Source: Mycolicibacterium neoaurum ATCC 25795
GTDB lineage: Bacteria; Actinomycetota; Actinomycetes; Mycobacteriales; Mycobacteriaceae
Assembly: GCF_000691525.1 (NCBI RefSeq)
Contig: NZ_JMDW01000008.1
Coordinates: 1 to 64,000, forward strand
Length of the DNA: 64,000 nt
Direction: 5' to 3'
Each line of letters starts with the position of its first letter. Position 1 is the stretch's first letter. Below the pieces are notes generated by a model, which did not search any database, was not told the origin of the DNA, and saw only the letters and a list, made by a program, of their open reading frames with translations. The position numbers and the translations under genes were made by a program. This document shows, piece by piece, positions 1 to 8,276 of the stretch.

Positions 1-1373
1 GGTGACAGTTGGTGTATCAGGACATCGGTGACGGTTTCCCGGTTTTGGGGCGTGGTCCTCTGGGGCGTCCGTTGCCGACGTACTTCACGCCAGGTGCGGG
101 TCTGGTGTGTTCGATGAGGACTTCGCCATCGAGGTCGGCCACGGTGAGCTTCTCACCGTCGATGACGACTAGGACCTGCTCGAAACCGAGCCCGCCGTCG
201 ACTTGATAGCGAACTCCGCCGAGGACGTACGCGCCGGCGCTGGTCAGGGTGGCGACGGTGACGCCGGCAGGCAGGTCGGTGGGTGTAGATCGGCGCGGCG
301 TGGTGACCGCGGGAAGGACCGGAGTCTCGGGTCGGGGTCGCGGAGGGTCAGCTTTGGGGATTGCCTCCCACGCCGTCAGGGGTGTGACGCGTCCGGGCAG
401 CCCTTGGTCGGGGCGTTCGGTGTTGAAGATGACGTCAAACGCGTCGACCTGGGCCTGCAACTCGGCCAGCGTGCTGGCCAGCGGTTGCTTGTCGAGGTAG
501 CGGAACAAGGTCTGATGGAAGCGTTCATTCTTGCCCTGGGTGGTGGGTTTGTGAGGTTTGCCGGTGATCGCCTGCACCCCTAGTCGTGTGAGGTGTTTGA
601 CGAGTCGGCCGAGGTAGCCACGCCGCGTTGGGTTGAGCGCAATTCCGTTGTCTGACAACAGCCGTTGAGGAACGCCGCAAGCGGCCACGCCCTTGTCAAA
701 GACTGCGATGGCCGCCTCGGCGGTCTCGCTGAAGGCCACGTGGGAGGCGACCGCGTAACGAGAGTGGTCGTCGATGAGTTGGAAGATCACACACGTGCGT
801 CCCCCGGTGAGCACGTATCCGGTGGCATCGAGTTGCCAGCACGCATTCGGGGCCGGGTAGACGAACCGTCGCCATGCCGAGCGGGGCTTCTTCTTTGGCT
901 CAAGACGGGCCACACCGGCCTCGCGGAAGATCCGCGCCAACACTGCGATGGAAGGGACCTGGGGCAAGCCCATCGCGCGCATCTTGTCGTACACACTGAT
1001 CGGGCCGTGGTCGATACCGGAGGCCTCCAGGGCCGCGCGCACGGCCATAGCCTGCTGCCTCACCTCCTCAGTTAACTTCGACGGGCTCGACTTCGGCCGC
1101 CGAGATTTGGGTTCGAGCACTGCGGCCTGCCCATCGGCCTTCGCGCGCTGGCGCAACGCGTAGAACGACTTTCTGGAGATGCCGTGCTCGGCGCAGAACG
1201 TAGTGACTGCTCCGCGCGGCGCGTCGTCAGGCCACCGGGAGATCTCCAGGCGGACTCGAGGATCGATGGGTTCATTGGCAGCCACCACCCGAGCTTCGAG
1301 GCAGAAGTGTCACCACCAAGAACGCTCAAAGTGTCACCGATGTCCTGATGCAGAACTGTCACCGATGTCCTGA
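1..1373 (-). mobile_element. IS481-family insertion sequence, left end cut by window edge
   Basis: The element holds one transposase gene and ends in inverted repeats built from a repeated 16-bp unit. At the right end GTCACCGATGTCCTGA occurs twice, at 1333-1348 and 1358-1373 (period 25). At the left end the reverse complement is complete at 17-32, and a second copy is cut by the window, leaving only its last six bases at 1-6 (period 26). The true left tip therefore lies about 10 bp outside the window. A target-site duplication cannot be tested here. The right boundary is placed at the end of the outer repeat and may be off by a few bases. Confidence 0.85.
17..1288 (-). CDS. IS481-family transposase (DDE integrase fold)
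   Basis: A 423-residue transposase. A helix-turn-helix lies near residues 25-50 (FCAEHGISRKSFYAL). An rve-type integrase core follows, with the acidic triad D154 (CWQLDATGY), D213 (LLSDNG) and E255 (GKNERFHQTL). The C-terminal part after residue 330 is a proline-rich linker plus a small domain. The reading frame is intact, so the enzyme could be active. The start is GTG at 1288, with an in-frame ATG at 1275 as alternative. The gene ends only 16 bp from the left edge and sits between the repeats of the element. It is not functionally linked to the neighbouring catabolic operon, but it marks the downstream border of that operon. Confidence 0.93.
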   Translation of the reverse strand: MVAANEPIDPRVRLEISRWPDDAPRGAVTTFCAEHGISRKSFYALRQRAKADGQAAVLEPKSRRPKSSPSKLTEEVRQQAMAVRAALEASGIDHGPISVYDKMRAMGLPQVPSIAVLARIFREAGVARLEPKKKPRSAWRRFVYPAPNACWQLDATGYVLTGGRTCVIFQLIDDHSRYAVASHVAFSETAEAAIAVFDKGVAACGVPQRLLSDNGIALNPTRRGYLGRLVKHLTRLGVQAITGKPHKPTTQGKNERFHQTLFRYLDKQPLASTLAELQAQVDAFDVIFNTERPDQGLPGRVTPLTAWEAIPKADPPRPRPETPVLPAVTTPRRSTPTDLPAGVTVATLTSAGAYVLGGVRYQVDGGLGFEQVLVVIDGEKLTVADLDGEVLIEHTRPAPGVKYVGNGRPRGPRPKTGKPSPMS

Positions 1374-1434
1374 GACATAACACCCCGACAAGTGAAATCG
1401 AGTAATGAAACCGCAGTTCAAGGCATATTTCGGC

Positions 1435-2556
1435 CTACCCACACGGGATGATTCCGGCGCATGCCGCGGCGGTCGCGGCGTCGACGTCGGAGAACACGTT
1501 GAAGTAGTGGAATCCCACCCGAAGCGCACCGCCCTCGGTGGTGGTGGCCCGGATGCGGTTGCGCCGCAGGGTGGCCGCATCGACGCGATGACGTGGTGGT
1601 GGGGAAGCGACCACAACATGTGACGGACGCCCGAGGTTGAGGATGCGGAACCCCGCCTCGACCAAGACTTCCGAATAGGCGTTCGCAAGATCCAGAACAT
1701 GCTCTCGGCAACGCTTCTCATCCAACCGGCCGAGAAGATCCAGGGCGGCGCGAGCGCCGATCCAGGACAACCAGGCAGGCGAGGCATTGCACCGACTCAT
1801 CGTTGCCGATTCGCTATACGGACCTCCGAAGTAATGCGGCGGTGAAGAGGCGGTCTTCCAGCTGGGCGTATGGGCGCGCATGAGTTTCAGATCGGGATCG
1901 GCGACCAGCCATGTCGTGCCACGTGGACACAGCATCCACTTGTAGCCATGTGTGGCGATGATATCGGCGGGATGGCCCGAGAGATCTGAGACCAGTACGC
2001 CCAGCGTCTGGGTGAGGTTGGCGAACACCAGCGCGCCATGCCGATGGGCGGTAGCGCAGATGGCATCGAGGTCGACGAGTTCGCCGTCGTTAGTCAATAC
2101 TTCGCTCACGAGGACGAGCCCGGTGGTCTTGTCGATCGCGTCTAGGAGTTCGGTGCTGCGGCTATGTCCTGGTTTGCGTTTCACCACTCTCACTGACGTG
2201 CCGGTGGACGCGGCGTAAGCAAGGGCCGGGAACAACACACTTCGGAACTCGTCGCCCGAGACCAGGATGGACTTTCCGGGTGGTGTGCAACGGACGGCGG
2301 TCGCCGCTGCCTCGGCGAGTGACCCCTGGGAGGCGACATGGCTCGGGGCAATTCCGGTGTAACGGGCAAACTCGCCGCGCGCGTGGTCGGCCGCTGAGTC
2401 CCATTCGGTCCACTCGAATGATCCCGAAAGCCAATCGTCCAAACTGCTTGTGAGGCTGTCCACGACGCGGCGGGCTCCCGGTGGAGCCCCTGGGGTATCC
2501 AGCCATATCCAGTCTGTCAGGGACGGAAACTGGGCCCGAAACTCTTCAGGTGTCAT
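1435..2556 (-). CDS. Class V PLP-dependent aminotransferase / cysteine-desulfurase-like enzyme
   Basis: This 373-residue fold-type I PLP enzyme resembles the isopenicillin-N-epimerase / kynureninase-like branch of class V. The PLP lysine is in HGYKWMLCPRG (about residue 230). A glycine-poor N-terminal part (FPSLTDWIWLDTPGAPP) and a C-terminal small domain ending near VGFHYFNVFSD are typical of the family. The ATG at 2556 overlaps the stop of the upstream Rid gene as ATGA, so I reject the longer frame that begins at 2661. It is the last gene of the nine-gene minus-strand operon. The substrate is unknown: transamination, desulfuration and elimination are all possible for the fold, and nothing in the sequence decides between them. 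Confidence 0.85.
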   Translation of the reverse strand: MTPEEFRAQFPSLTDWIWLDTPGAPPGARRVVDSLTSSLDDWLSGSFEWTEWDSAADHARGEFARYTGIAPSHVASQGSLAEAAATAVRCTPPGKSILVSGDEFRSVLFPALAYAASTGTSVRVVKRKPGHSRSTELLDAIDKTTGLVLVSEVLTNDGELVDLDAICATAHRHGALVFANLTQTLGVLVSDLSGHPADIIATHGYKWMLCPRGTTWLVADPDLKLMRAHTPSWKTASSPPHYFGGPYSESATMSRCNASPAWLSWIGARAALDLLGRLDEKRCREHVLDLANAYSEVLVEAGFRILNLGRPSHVVVASPPPRHRVDAATLRRNRIRATTTEGGALRVGFHYFNVFSDVDAATAAACAGIIPCG

Positions 2557-2957
2557 CGTGGCAGCGCGACGACCGCTTCGATCTCGACCTTGAGGCCAGG
2601 GGCCGCCAACTCCGAGACGGTCGCCGCGGAATGCGCGGGGTACCGGCCAGTCGGATACCACCGTCGGAAGACCTCGTCACGCGCTCGGGCGAACTCGGTG
2701 AATCCGTCGGTACCGACCACGAGTGTGAGGAGTTTGACGATGGCACTGGGATCCACGTCGAGGTGTGAAACAATCGCTTCGATGTTCGCGAACGCTTGTA
2801 GCGTTTGCTCGTAACAGTTTTCGCTCACGAGCTCACCCGTCACGTCCGCGCCGATCTGTCCGGAAATGTACGCGGCAGTGGATGTGTGGGGCAGGATGGC
2901 GACGTGGCTGAAGGCGCCCATCGGGGGTGCGATTGCGGCGGGATTGACGGTGGTCAT
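2553..2957 (-). CDS. Rid-family (YjgF/YER057c/UK114) protein lacking the catalytic arginine
   Basis: A 134-residue Rid-fold protein with the family landmarks ISGQIG (31-36), QTLQAFANIEAI and the C-terminal KVEIEAVVAL. True RidA imine deaminases carry an arginine in a PARS motif just before the last strands. Here the same place reads PAHS, with His109. From family knowledge, Rid4-7 type members lacking this arginine do not show the classic 2-iminoacid deaminase activity, so a specialised pathway role is more likely than general 2-aminoacrylate clearance. Start ATG 2957 overlaps the upstream stop as ATGA. The gene is cotranscribed with two aminotransferases, which fits a role on an imine or enamine intermediate. 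Confidence 0.88.
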   Translation of the reverse strand: MTTVNPAAIAPPMGAFSHVAILPHTSTAAYISGQIGADVTGELVSENCYEQTLQAFANIEAIVSHLDVDPSAIVKLLTLVVGTDGFTEFARARDEVFRRWYPTGRYPAHSAATVSELAAPGLKVEIEAVVALPR

Positions 2958-3991
2958 CGGGCCTCCGCCACAGGTGATTCCCACGTTGTGATGCCGCCAA
3001 GCGTGAAGACGGTCTTGCCGAACGCGACTCCCGACGCCATCTCGCGCAGTGCGTCCGCGGCCTCGGAGAGAGGGCGCACGGTGTGCACGGTCGGTCTGAT
3101 CTGGTTCTCGGTGACGAAGCGGAGCATCTGGTCGAACTCGGGCGCACTTCCCATGGATGTGCCTTCCAGTGTTACCTGTCGAAAGAACAATTCCCGCAGC
3201 GAAAGACTGATGTCGGGTGCGGTCGTCGCTCCGAAGGAGATGACGCGACCTCCGGGGCGCAGTGCCTTCAAGGCGGCGGGGAAGGCCGATGCGCCTACGC
3301 TGTCGATGACCAAGTCTGCTGGAGTGTGGAGCTTTTCATCGAAGCCGTCGATTCCGACGACGACGTGTGATGCTCCCAGCGCGATGGCCTGTGCAACTTT
3401 GCTCGAATGCCGCGTCACCACGGTGACATGCGCCCCAGCGGCCGCGGCCATCGAGACGGCCAGGGTGCCTGCTCCGCCAGTCGCGCCGGTGATCACGACA
3501 TGCTGGCCTGCCTCGAGTCGGCCCTTGGTGAAAAGTGCTCGGTAGGCGGTCAATCCAGCCAGCCCGAGTGCAGCCGCTTCGATTTCGGAGAGGTGCGGCG
3601 GAACGGGGTGAACGTTGACGCTGGGGACCGTGATGAACTCGGCGAACGTGCCCGGGATCGGTCCTCCGATGATGGTCGGCACTTCAGGCACATCTTCGGT
3701 ACGCGTCCATCCGATACACGGATTGATCAGCACGATATCGCCGATCCGTTGTTCCGCGGTGTCACCGGTGGCGACGATCGTTCCGACGGCGTCGGCGCCG
3801 ACGATCTTCGGCTCGTTGTCGGTGTGTGCGTCGATGACGAAGAGCTCGTGTCGATTGAGGCCGGCCGCGGCGATCCTGACGAGAACGTCGTTGTCCCGGG
3901 CTTCGGGACGAGGCACCTGTGCCAACCGCAGTCCAGCGGGTCCTGCACAGCCTGCGTGCACCAATGCCTGCATGGTGAGATTTTCTGACAT
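2954..3991 (-). CDS. MDR-family NAD(P)H-dependent oxidoreductase (quinone oxidoreductase / alcohol dehydrogenase type)
   Basis: A 345-residue medium-chain dehydrogenase/reductase. The GroES-like N-terminal domain (ALVHAG to ADAVGTIVATG) is followed by a Rossmann domain with the nucleotide motif GATGGAGTLA near residue 165. The catalytic region resembles zinc-type alcohol dehydrogenases (LINPCIGW), but the four-cysteine structural-zinc lobe is reduced to a short segment. It could oxidise an alcohol or reduce an enone. Start ATG 3991 is used; an internal ATG at residue 7 (MQALVHAG) is also possible. The gene lies 59 bp after the class III aminotransferase, the widest gap in this operon, and overlaps the Rid gene by 4 bp. 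Confidence 0.85.
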   Translation of the reverse strand: MSENLTMQALVHAGCAGPAGLRLAQVPRPEARDNDVLVRIAAAGLNRHELFVIDAHTDNEPKIVGADAVGTIVATGDTAEQRIGDIVLINPCIGWTRTEDVPEVPTIIGGPIPGTFAEFITVPSVNVHPVPPHLSEIEAAALGLAGLTAYRALFTKGRLEAGQHVVITGATGGAGTLAVSMAAAAGAHVTVVTRHSSKVAQAIALGASHVVVGIDGFDEKLHTPADLVIDSVGASAFPAALKALRPGGRVISFGATTAPDISLSLRELFFRQVTLEGTSMGSAPEFDQMLRFVTENQIRPTVHTVRPLSEAADALREMASGVAFGKTVFTLGGITTWESPVAEAR

Positions 3992-4050
3992 CTAGTTCTC
4001 CGTCGAAATATCTTGGTGATCAGTGGGGTCGACCTGCGCGCAAGTAGGTG

Positions 4051-5370
4051 TCAATGGCCGACCGCTGCGGTGGCGTAGACCTTGGACAACACGTCTCGCA
4101 GGATCTCCAGAGCGGTCTGTGCCTCGGATTCGGTCACCGTCATCGGTGGTGTCACTCGCAGAACATTGCCGGCAAGCCCACCCTTGCCGATCAGCAGCCC
4201 GGCGGCCCTCGCCTCGGCGAGTGCGGCATTGGTGTGCCCGACCGCGGGTGTGCGGGTGTTCGGTTCGACGAGCTCGACGCCGATCATCAAACCTGATCCG
4301 CGAACCTCCCCGATGAGTGGGCACGTCGAAGCGATCTCCTCGAGCCCGGCACGCAGGATCGCTCCGACCCGGTCGGCATTGTCCTGGAGGTCGTGCGACT
4401 CGATGTAGTCCAGTACGGCATTGGCAGCCGACATCGCGATGGGGTTGCCGCCCGCGGTGGAAATGGAATTCGCTGTGAGACAGTTCATCAGGTCGGCCTC
4501 GGCCACCACTCCGCCGATGCTGATGCCGTTGGCCAGCCCTTTCGCGAAGGTGATTGCCTGCGGACGTATCCCGTAGTGCTCGATACCGAAGTAGGACCGC
4601 CCGGTGCGGCCCCAGCCTGACTGTACTTCGTCGGAGACGAAGGGGATGTCGTAGCGGTCGAGCACCGACTTCATCGCGGTGAAGAAATCGTCTGGCGGCG
4701 TGGCGAATCCACCGGCGCCCTGGATGGGTTCGGCGATGTAGCAGGCGATGTCACCGGAGGTCGATGTGTCGATCATGGTTTGTAGCTCGTCACGACAGGC
4801 GGCGGTGAACGCTGCATCGTCGAGATGGGCGAACGGACTTCGGTATTTGTAGCCGGAGTGGCTGTAGGTGACCTGGAGTGGGCTGAGGGCGGTGGCCGAC
4901 CAGCCTCGGATGCCGGTGGCGGCGACGGTTCCGAAGGAGCGACCGTGGTAGCTGCCCCGCAAGGCGATGACCTGATTGGAGCGGCGTGCCGTCGTGGTGA
5001 GCAGGAAGGCGGTTTCCACAGCTTCGGAGCCGGAGTTGACGAAGAACACTCTCGGGTTGTCGACCGGGGCGCGGCGGGCGATCTTCTCGGCGAGTTCGAT
5101 CTGGCTGCGGATCAAATACAGCGTGCTCGAATGGAGTAGCCGTCCGGCCTGACGCCGGATGGCCTCGGTGATCTCCGGGATATCGTGGCCGACCATTGTG
5201 GCCAGCAGCCCCCCGAAGAAGTCGAGGTATGTCCGACCGTCACCACCGGTGACGTGTCGGCCTGAACCCTCCACCAATTCCAGTGGATCGTCATAGTAGG
5301 TGGTCAGCCAACCCGGCATGACGGAGCGATGCCGCTGGTGCAGGGAGGCTTCGGCGTTGTCGACGGTCAT
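4051..5370 (-). CDS. Class III PLP-dependent aminotransferase
   Basis: This 439-residue omega-type aminotransferase has the cofactor motifs NSGSEAVETAF (phosphate loop), SYHGRSFG, a SDEVQSGWGRTG segment with the pyridine-binding aspartate, and the PLP lysine in TFAKGLANG. The order and spacing match full-length AGXT2-like and ornithine/4-aminobutyrate-type enzymes, so the amino donor may be an omega-amine or beta-amino acid with pyruvate or 2-oxoglutarate as acceptor. It follows the E2-like gene by 24 bp. Together with E1-alpha/E1-beta upstream, it suggests that an amino group is removed to give an oxo compound that is then processed by the dehydrogenase complex. Substrate specificity cannot be read from sequence alone. 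Confidence 0.9.
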   Translation of the reverse strand: MTVDNAEASLHQRHRSVMPGWLTTYYDDPLELVEGSGRHVTGGDGRTYLDFFGGLLATMVGHDIPEITEAIRRQAGRLLHSSTLYLIRSQIELAEKIARRAPVDNPRVFFVNSGSEAVETAFLLTTTARRSNQVIALRGSYHGRSFGTVAATGIRGWSATALSPLQVTYSHSGYKYRSPFAHLDDAAFTAACRDELQTMIDTSTSGDIACYIAEPIQGAGGFATPPDDFFTAMKSVLDRYDIPFVSDEVQSGWGRTGRSYFGIEHYGIRPQAITFAKGLANGISIGGVVAEADLMNCLTANSISTAGGNPIAMSAANAVLDYIESHDLQDNADRVGAILRAGLEEIASTCPLIGEVRGSGLMIGVELVEPNTRTPAVGHTNAALAEARAAGLLIGKGGLAGNVLRVTPPMTVTESEAQTALEILRDVLSKVYATAAVGH

Positions 5371-5394
5371 ATGAGTGATCCTTGTGGTTGGAGT

Positions 5395-6246
5395 TCAGTG
5401 CGGGCGGCCACTGAGATACGCGGCGACTTCGGCGCCGAACGTGGTGACCTTCTCGGCGGTGGTTGACGATGGTCGGTATGCGACCACGAGCTTTGCGCAG
5501 GCGCGCACTGCGACGGTCGGGTTACCGAAGCAGTCTCGTTCGGCGACAACCTCATCGGTGGGTGGGCCGACGGTCAGGCGGGCCACCGCATCGGGGTGCG
5601 GAGGCGTGTAGAACATTGCTCGGCTAGCGCAGAGGTGCACCTCGAGCCGAAGTGGGTGGGCAGTAATCTCCGGGCTGTTCGACGGGTCCGTTGCGCCGTC
5701 GAGAATCCGGGCGATGCCTGATGCGGAAAGCCGTCGTGCATCCTCGATCACCACACCGGGCCGACCGGTCGAAATGCCGTACACCACCACGTCCACCCGA
5801 TCCGCGCACCCGAGACCGCACATCCCACCGGCGGCCTCAGCGGCCGCGGCGACGAGCGCTCCGACTCGGGTGTGCTCTCGACTGGCCCACTCCGATCCGG
5901 GACCGAGGACCGCCCTCGTCACGAGATAGCCTACTTCGCAGCCGATTACGGATACCTCTGCCTGCTCGTCATTGACCGACTGGCGGAAATCGGATACGGG
6001 GCGTGACGTGATCCAGCCGGCCAGTCCGGTCCTGGCATAGGTGGATTCAGGTGGTGCCTGGGTGAGATATCCGTCGGTAGTGGCGACCACATCGGTCTCC
6101 GTGCCGAGAGAATCGGACATTTCGGCGACGACGTCGAAGCGGTGCACGCGCTCACCGTCGGCAACGAACCACTTGGTGACCGAAGCGGTGTCCTGGTGTA
6201 GGTGTGCAGAGGCGCACAGCTCGTGGTTGTCGATGGAGGCTGTCAT
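5395..6246 (-). CDS. Defective E2-like protein (lipoyl-like plus acyltransferase-like domains, key residues missing)
   Basis: I read this 283-residue protein as a remnant or repurposed dihydrolipoamide acyltransferase. Residues 23-62 follow a lipoyl domain (W26, VADGERV, TTDGYL), but the lipoylated lysine position is Leu47. The C-terminal half follows the E2 catalytic fold, including GVVIEDARRLSASGIARIL and HPDAVARLTVG. The active-site HxxxDG segment is replaced by RPSSTTA. The protein is also shorter than normal E2 (about 400 residues) and lacks a clear E1/E3-binding domain. Start ATG 6246 overlaps the E1-beta stop (ATGA). It may act as scaffold or regulator for E1, or serve a non-lipoyl chemistry. 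The homology is my reading; the loss of both active residues follows from it. Confidence 0.72.
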   Translation of the reverse strand: MTASIDNHELCASAHLHQDTASVTKWFVADGERVHRFDVVAEMSDSLGTETDVVATTDGYLTQAPPESTYARTGLAGWITSRPVSDFRQSVNDEQAEVSVIGCEVGYLVTRAVLGPGSEWASREHTRVGALVAAAAEAAGGMCGLGCADRVDVVVYGISTGRPGVVIEDARRLSASGIARILDGATDPSNSPEITAHPLRLEVHLCASRAMFYTPPHPDAVARLTVGPPTDEVVAERDCFGNPTVAVRACAKLVVAYRPSSTTAEKVTTFGAEVAAYLSGRPH

Positions 6247-7256
6247 CGAATGGATACCGGTGAGCGGAACATCGCACGTATCCGATCGACGATGGTGTCG
6301 ACGCCGGGTATGACGGCCTTCAGTAGTTCGGGGGCCGCCGGAATCCGGGTGTCCGGCGTCGCGATTCTGACCGGCGACCGGGTCCCGAGCAGACCCCGTT
6401 CCGCGACGGCGGTGACGAGTTCGGCTCCGAGACCGGCGAACTGGTGTGCTTCGTGAACTACGACCAGAGCCCCGGTCCGCTCGACGCTGGAGGCAACGGA
6501 GTCCACGTCGAGGGGTCGCAGCCAGCGCATGTCGAGCACCTCCGCCGAGATGCCGTGCTCTACCTCCAGGATGTGTGCCGCGTCGAGAACCTTGTGCTGG
6601 ATAGCACCCCACGTCGCGATGGTCACGTCGCTTCCCTGTCGGCGCGTGGCCGCGCCGTCAGGCCCGAGTATCGGCCCGTCGAGCGCAACGGGCTGTTTCG
6701 CTCCGTGGTAGAGGTTGCGGTTCTCGATGACGACGGTGGGATCGTCGCGTTGGATGCTTGTCAGGAGCAGATCGTAGGCATCCTGATGAGTCGTCGGCAT
6801 ACACACCTCGATGCCCGGTATGTGGGCGAAGAGCGCCTCCAGGCTCTGCGAATGCTGGGCACACGCGCCAGGTCCGCTTCCTTGTTGCGTACGGATCGTC
6901 AGCGGTGCGGTCAACCTGCCACGGTTGAGATACCGGACGTTGGCGGCTTGGTTGACGATCTGGTCGAAGGCGACCAGCGCGAAATCCGCCCACATGATTT
7001 CGACGATGGGTCGTCTGCCCACCAGGGCGGCACCAACCGCACCACCCAGGATCGCCGATTCGGAGATGGGGGTGTCGAACACCCTGTCCCCGAACGATTT
7101 CTGGAGTCCCTTGGTCACACCGAACACCCCACCGGGCAGGGCGACGTCCTCACCGAACAGAAGTGTGCTGGGATCTTCGGCCAGTGCTCGACGCAGGGCA
7201 CGGTTGACGGTTTCGGCGTAGGTGAGGTCTTTGTGCTTGCTGGTTGGGTCAGGCAT
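6243..7256 (-). CDS. 2-oxoacid dehydrogenase E1 component, beta subunit
   Basis: This 337-residue transketolase-type beta subunit partners with the E1-alpha encoded just upstream. Recognisable blocks are LFGEDVALPGGVFGVTKGL, the segment FDTPISESAILG, EIMWADFALVAFDQIVNQAA and the C-terminal transketolase domain with IATWGAIQHKVLDAA and DMRWLRPLD. This matches pyruvate, branched-chain or acetoin dehydrogenase E1-beta in order and length. Start ATG 7256 overlaps the end of E1-alpha by 8 bp, so I prefer it to the upstream GTG-type extension to 7289. The alpha/beta pair should bind thiamine diphosphate and decarboxylate a 2-oxo acid (or diketone). No E3 gene is present in the window. Confidence 0.92.
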   Translation of the reverse strand: MPDPTSKHKDLTYAETVNRALRRALAEDPSTLLFGEDVALPGGVFGVTKGLQKSFGDRVFDTPISESAILGGAVGAALVGRRPIVEIMWADFALVAFDQIVNQAANVRYLNRGRLTAPLTIRTQQGSGPGACAQHSQSLEALFAHIPGIEVCMPTTHQDAYDLLLTSIQRDDPTVVIENRNLYHGAKQPVALDGPILGPDGAATRRQGSDVTIATWGAIQHKVLDAAHILEVEHGISAEVLDMRWLRPLDVDSVASSVERTGALVVVHEAHQFAGLGAELVTAVAERGLLGTRSPVRIATPDTRIPAAPELLKAVIPGVDTIVDRIRAMFRSPVSIR

Positions 7257-8232
7257 AGAGATGCTCCAATGCGGTCGCAGGGTCGGCAAGCGGCATTGCC
7301 TGCGCCCGTTTGCTCGCGGCCAGGACGTCGGCCGTGGCGCGAGCCACGGTCGAGTCGATGCGCGCCTGGTCGACTCCCTTTTCGGTCAGCTTCGTGATCA
7401 GACGGGTGATCGGTTCGGCCGATGTGATCCGATCGAGCTCACCGTCGGCGCGGTATTGCTGCGCATCTCCGATGTAGTGGCCGACGATCCGGTCGGTCAT
7501 GGCTTCGACAAGGGTCGGACCTCGACCTTCGCGTGCGTGTCGCACCGCGTGTGTCATCACGTGCCGGACCGCCGCGGGGTCGTTGCCGTCCACGCGCACA
7601 CCCGGCATGCCGTAGGCTGCCGCGCGTTTGAAGAGTCGGTCCGAGGTGGTGGTCGCGGTGATCGGGGTCAGTTCGGACCAATGGTTGTTCTCCACGACAA
7701 AGATCACCGGAATGGCCATCACAGCCGCGAAGTTGAAGGCTTCATGGACCGAGCCCTGATTGACCGCACCATCGCCGAAAGCGGCGACGCATACTCGACC
7801 GGAGCCGTCGAAGCGGGCGGCCAGAGCGGCACCGGCGGCGATGGGCGCACCGGCTCCCACGATGGAGTTCTCACCCATCATCCCTACTTCGGGAACCGAG
7901 AGGTACGCCGATCCCCCTCGGCCACCGTTCACGCCCGACTCGCGGCCCATGAGTTCGGCGAACATCCCGTCCAGCGAAGCGCCGCAGGCCAGCGCCCACC
8001 CGTGCCCGCGGTACGTGGGGAACACCAGGTCTCGTTGCGGGTCGAGCGCGGCGGTGGCGCCGGTGTAGATCGCTTCCTGGCCACTGCAGAGGTGCACCGA
8101 CCCGACAATCGTCCCGTCGCCTCGTAGCCGGGCGACTTCTGTCTCGAACTCTCGGATGCGGACCATGGAGCTCAGGTATGTGAGCAGGGTGCCGGAGTCG
8201 ACCGATTCAGACGGGGGTGGGTGTGTGGTCAT
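7249..8232 (-). CDS. 2-oxoacid dehydrogenase E1 component, alpha subunit
   Basis: A 327-residue E1-alpha with the thiamine-diphosphate motif GDG(x)n: GDGAVNQGSVHEAFNFAAV followed by VVENN near residues 158-185. The substrate-side segment FPTYRGHGWALACG and the GGRGGSAYL loop are present, and the phosphorylation-loop region is short as in bacterial alpha2beta2 enzymes. It resembles acetoin/pyruvate dehydrogenase alpha subunits. It follows the IclR regulator by 44 bp on the same strand and overlaps E1-beta. The expected role is ThDP-dependent decarboxylation of a 2-oxo acid derived from transamination within the same operon; the exact substrate is not visible. Confidence 0.92.
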   Translation of the reverse strand: MTTHPPPSESVDSGTLLTYLSSMVRIREFETEVARLRGDGTIVGSVHLCSGQEAIYTGATAALDPQRDLVFPTYRGHGWALACGASLDGMFAELMGRESGVNGGRGGSAYLSVPEVGMMGENSIVGAGAPIAAGAALAARFDGSGRVCVAAFGDGAVNQGSVHEAFNFAAVMAIPVIFVVENNHWSELTPITATTTSDRLFKRAAAYGMPGVRVDGNDPAAVRHVMTHAVRHAREGRGPTLVEAMTDRIVGHYIGDAQQYRADGELDRITSAEPITRLITKLTEKGVDQARIDSTVARATADVLAASKRAQAMPLADPATALEHLYA

Positions 8233-8276
8233 GTTTCCTCGGAATATGGTTGTGGAACAGCGGGTTCGAGCGATGA

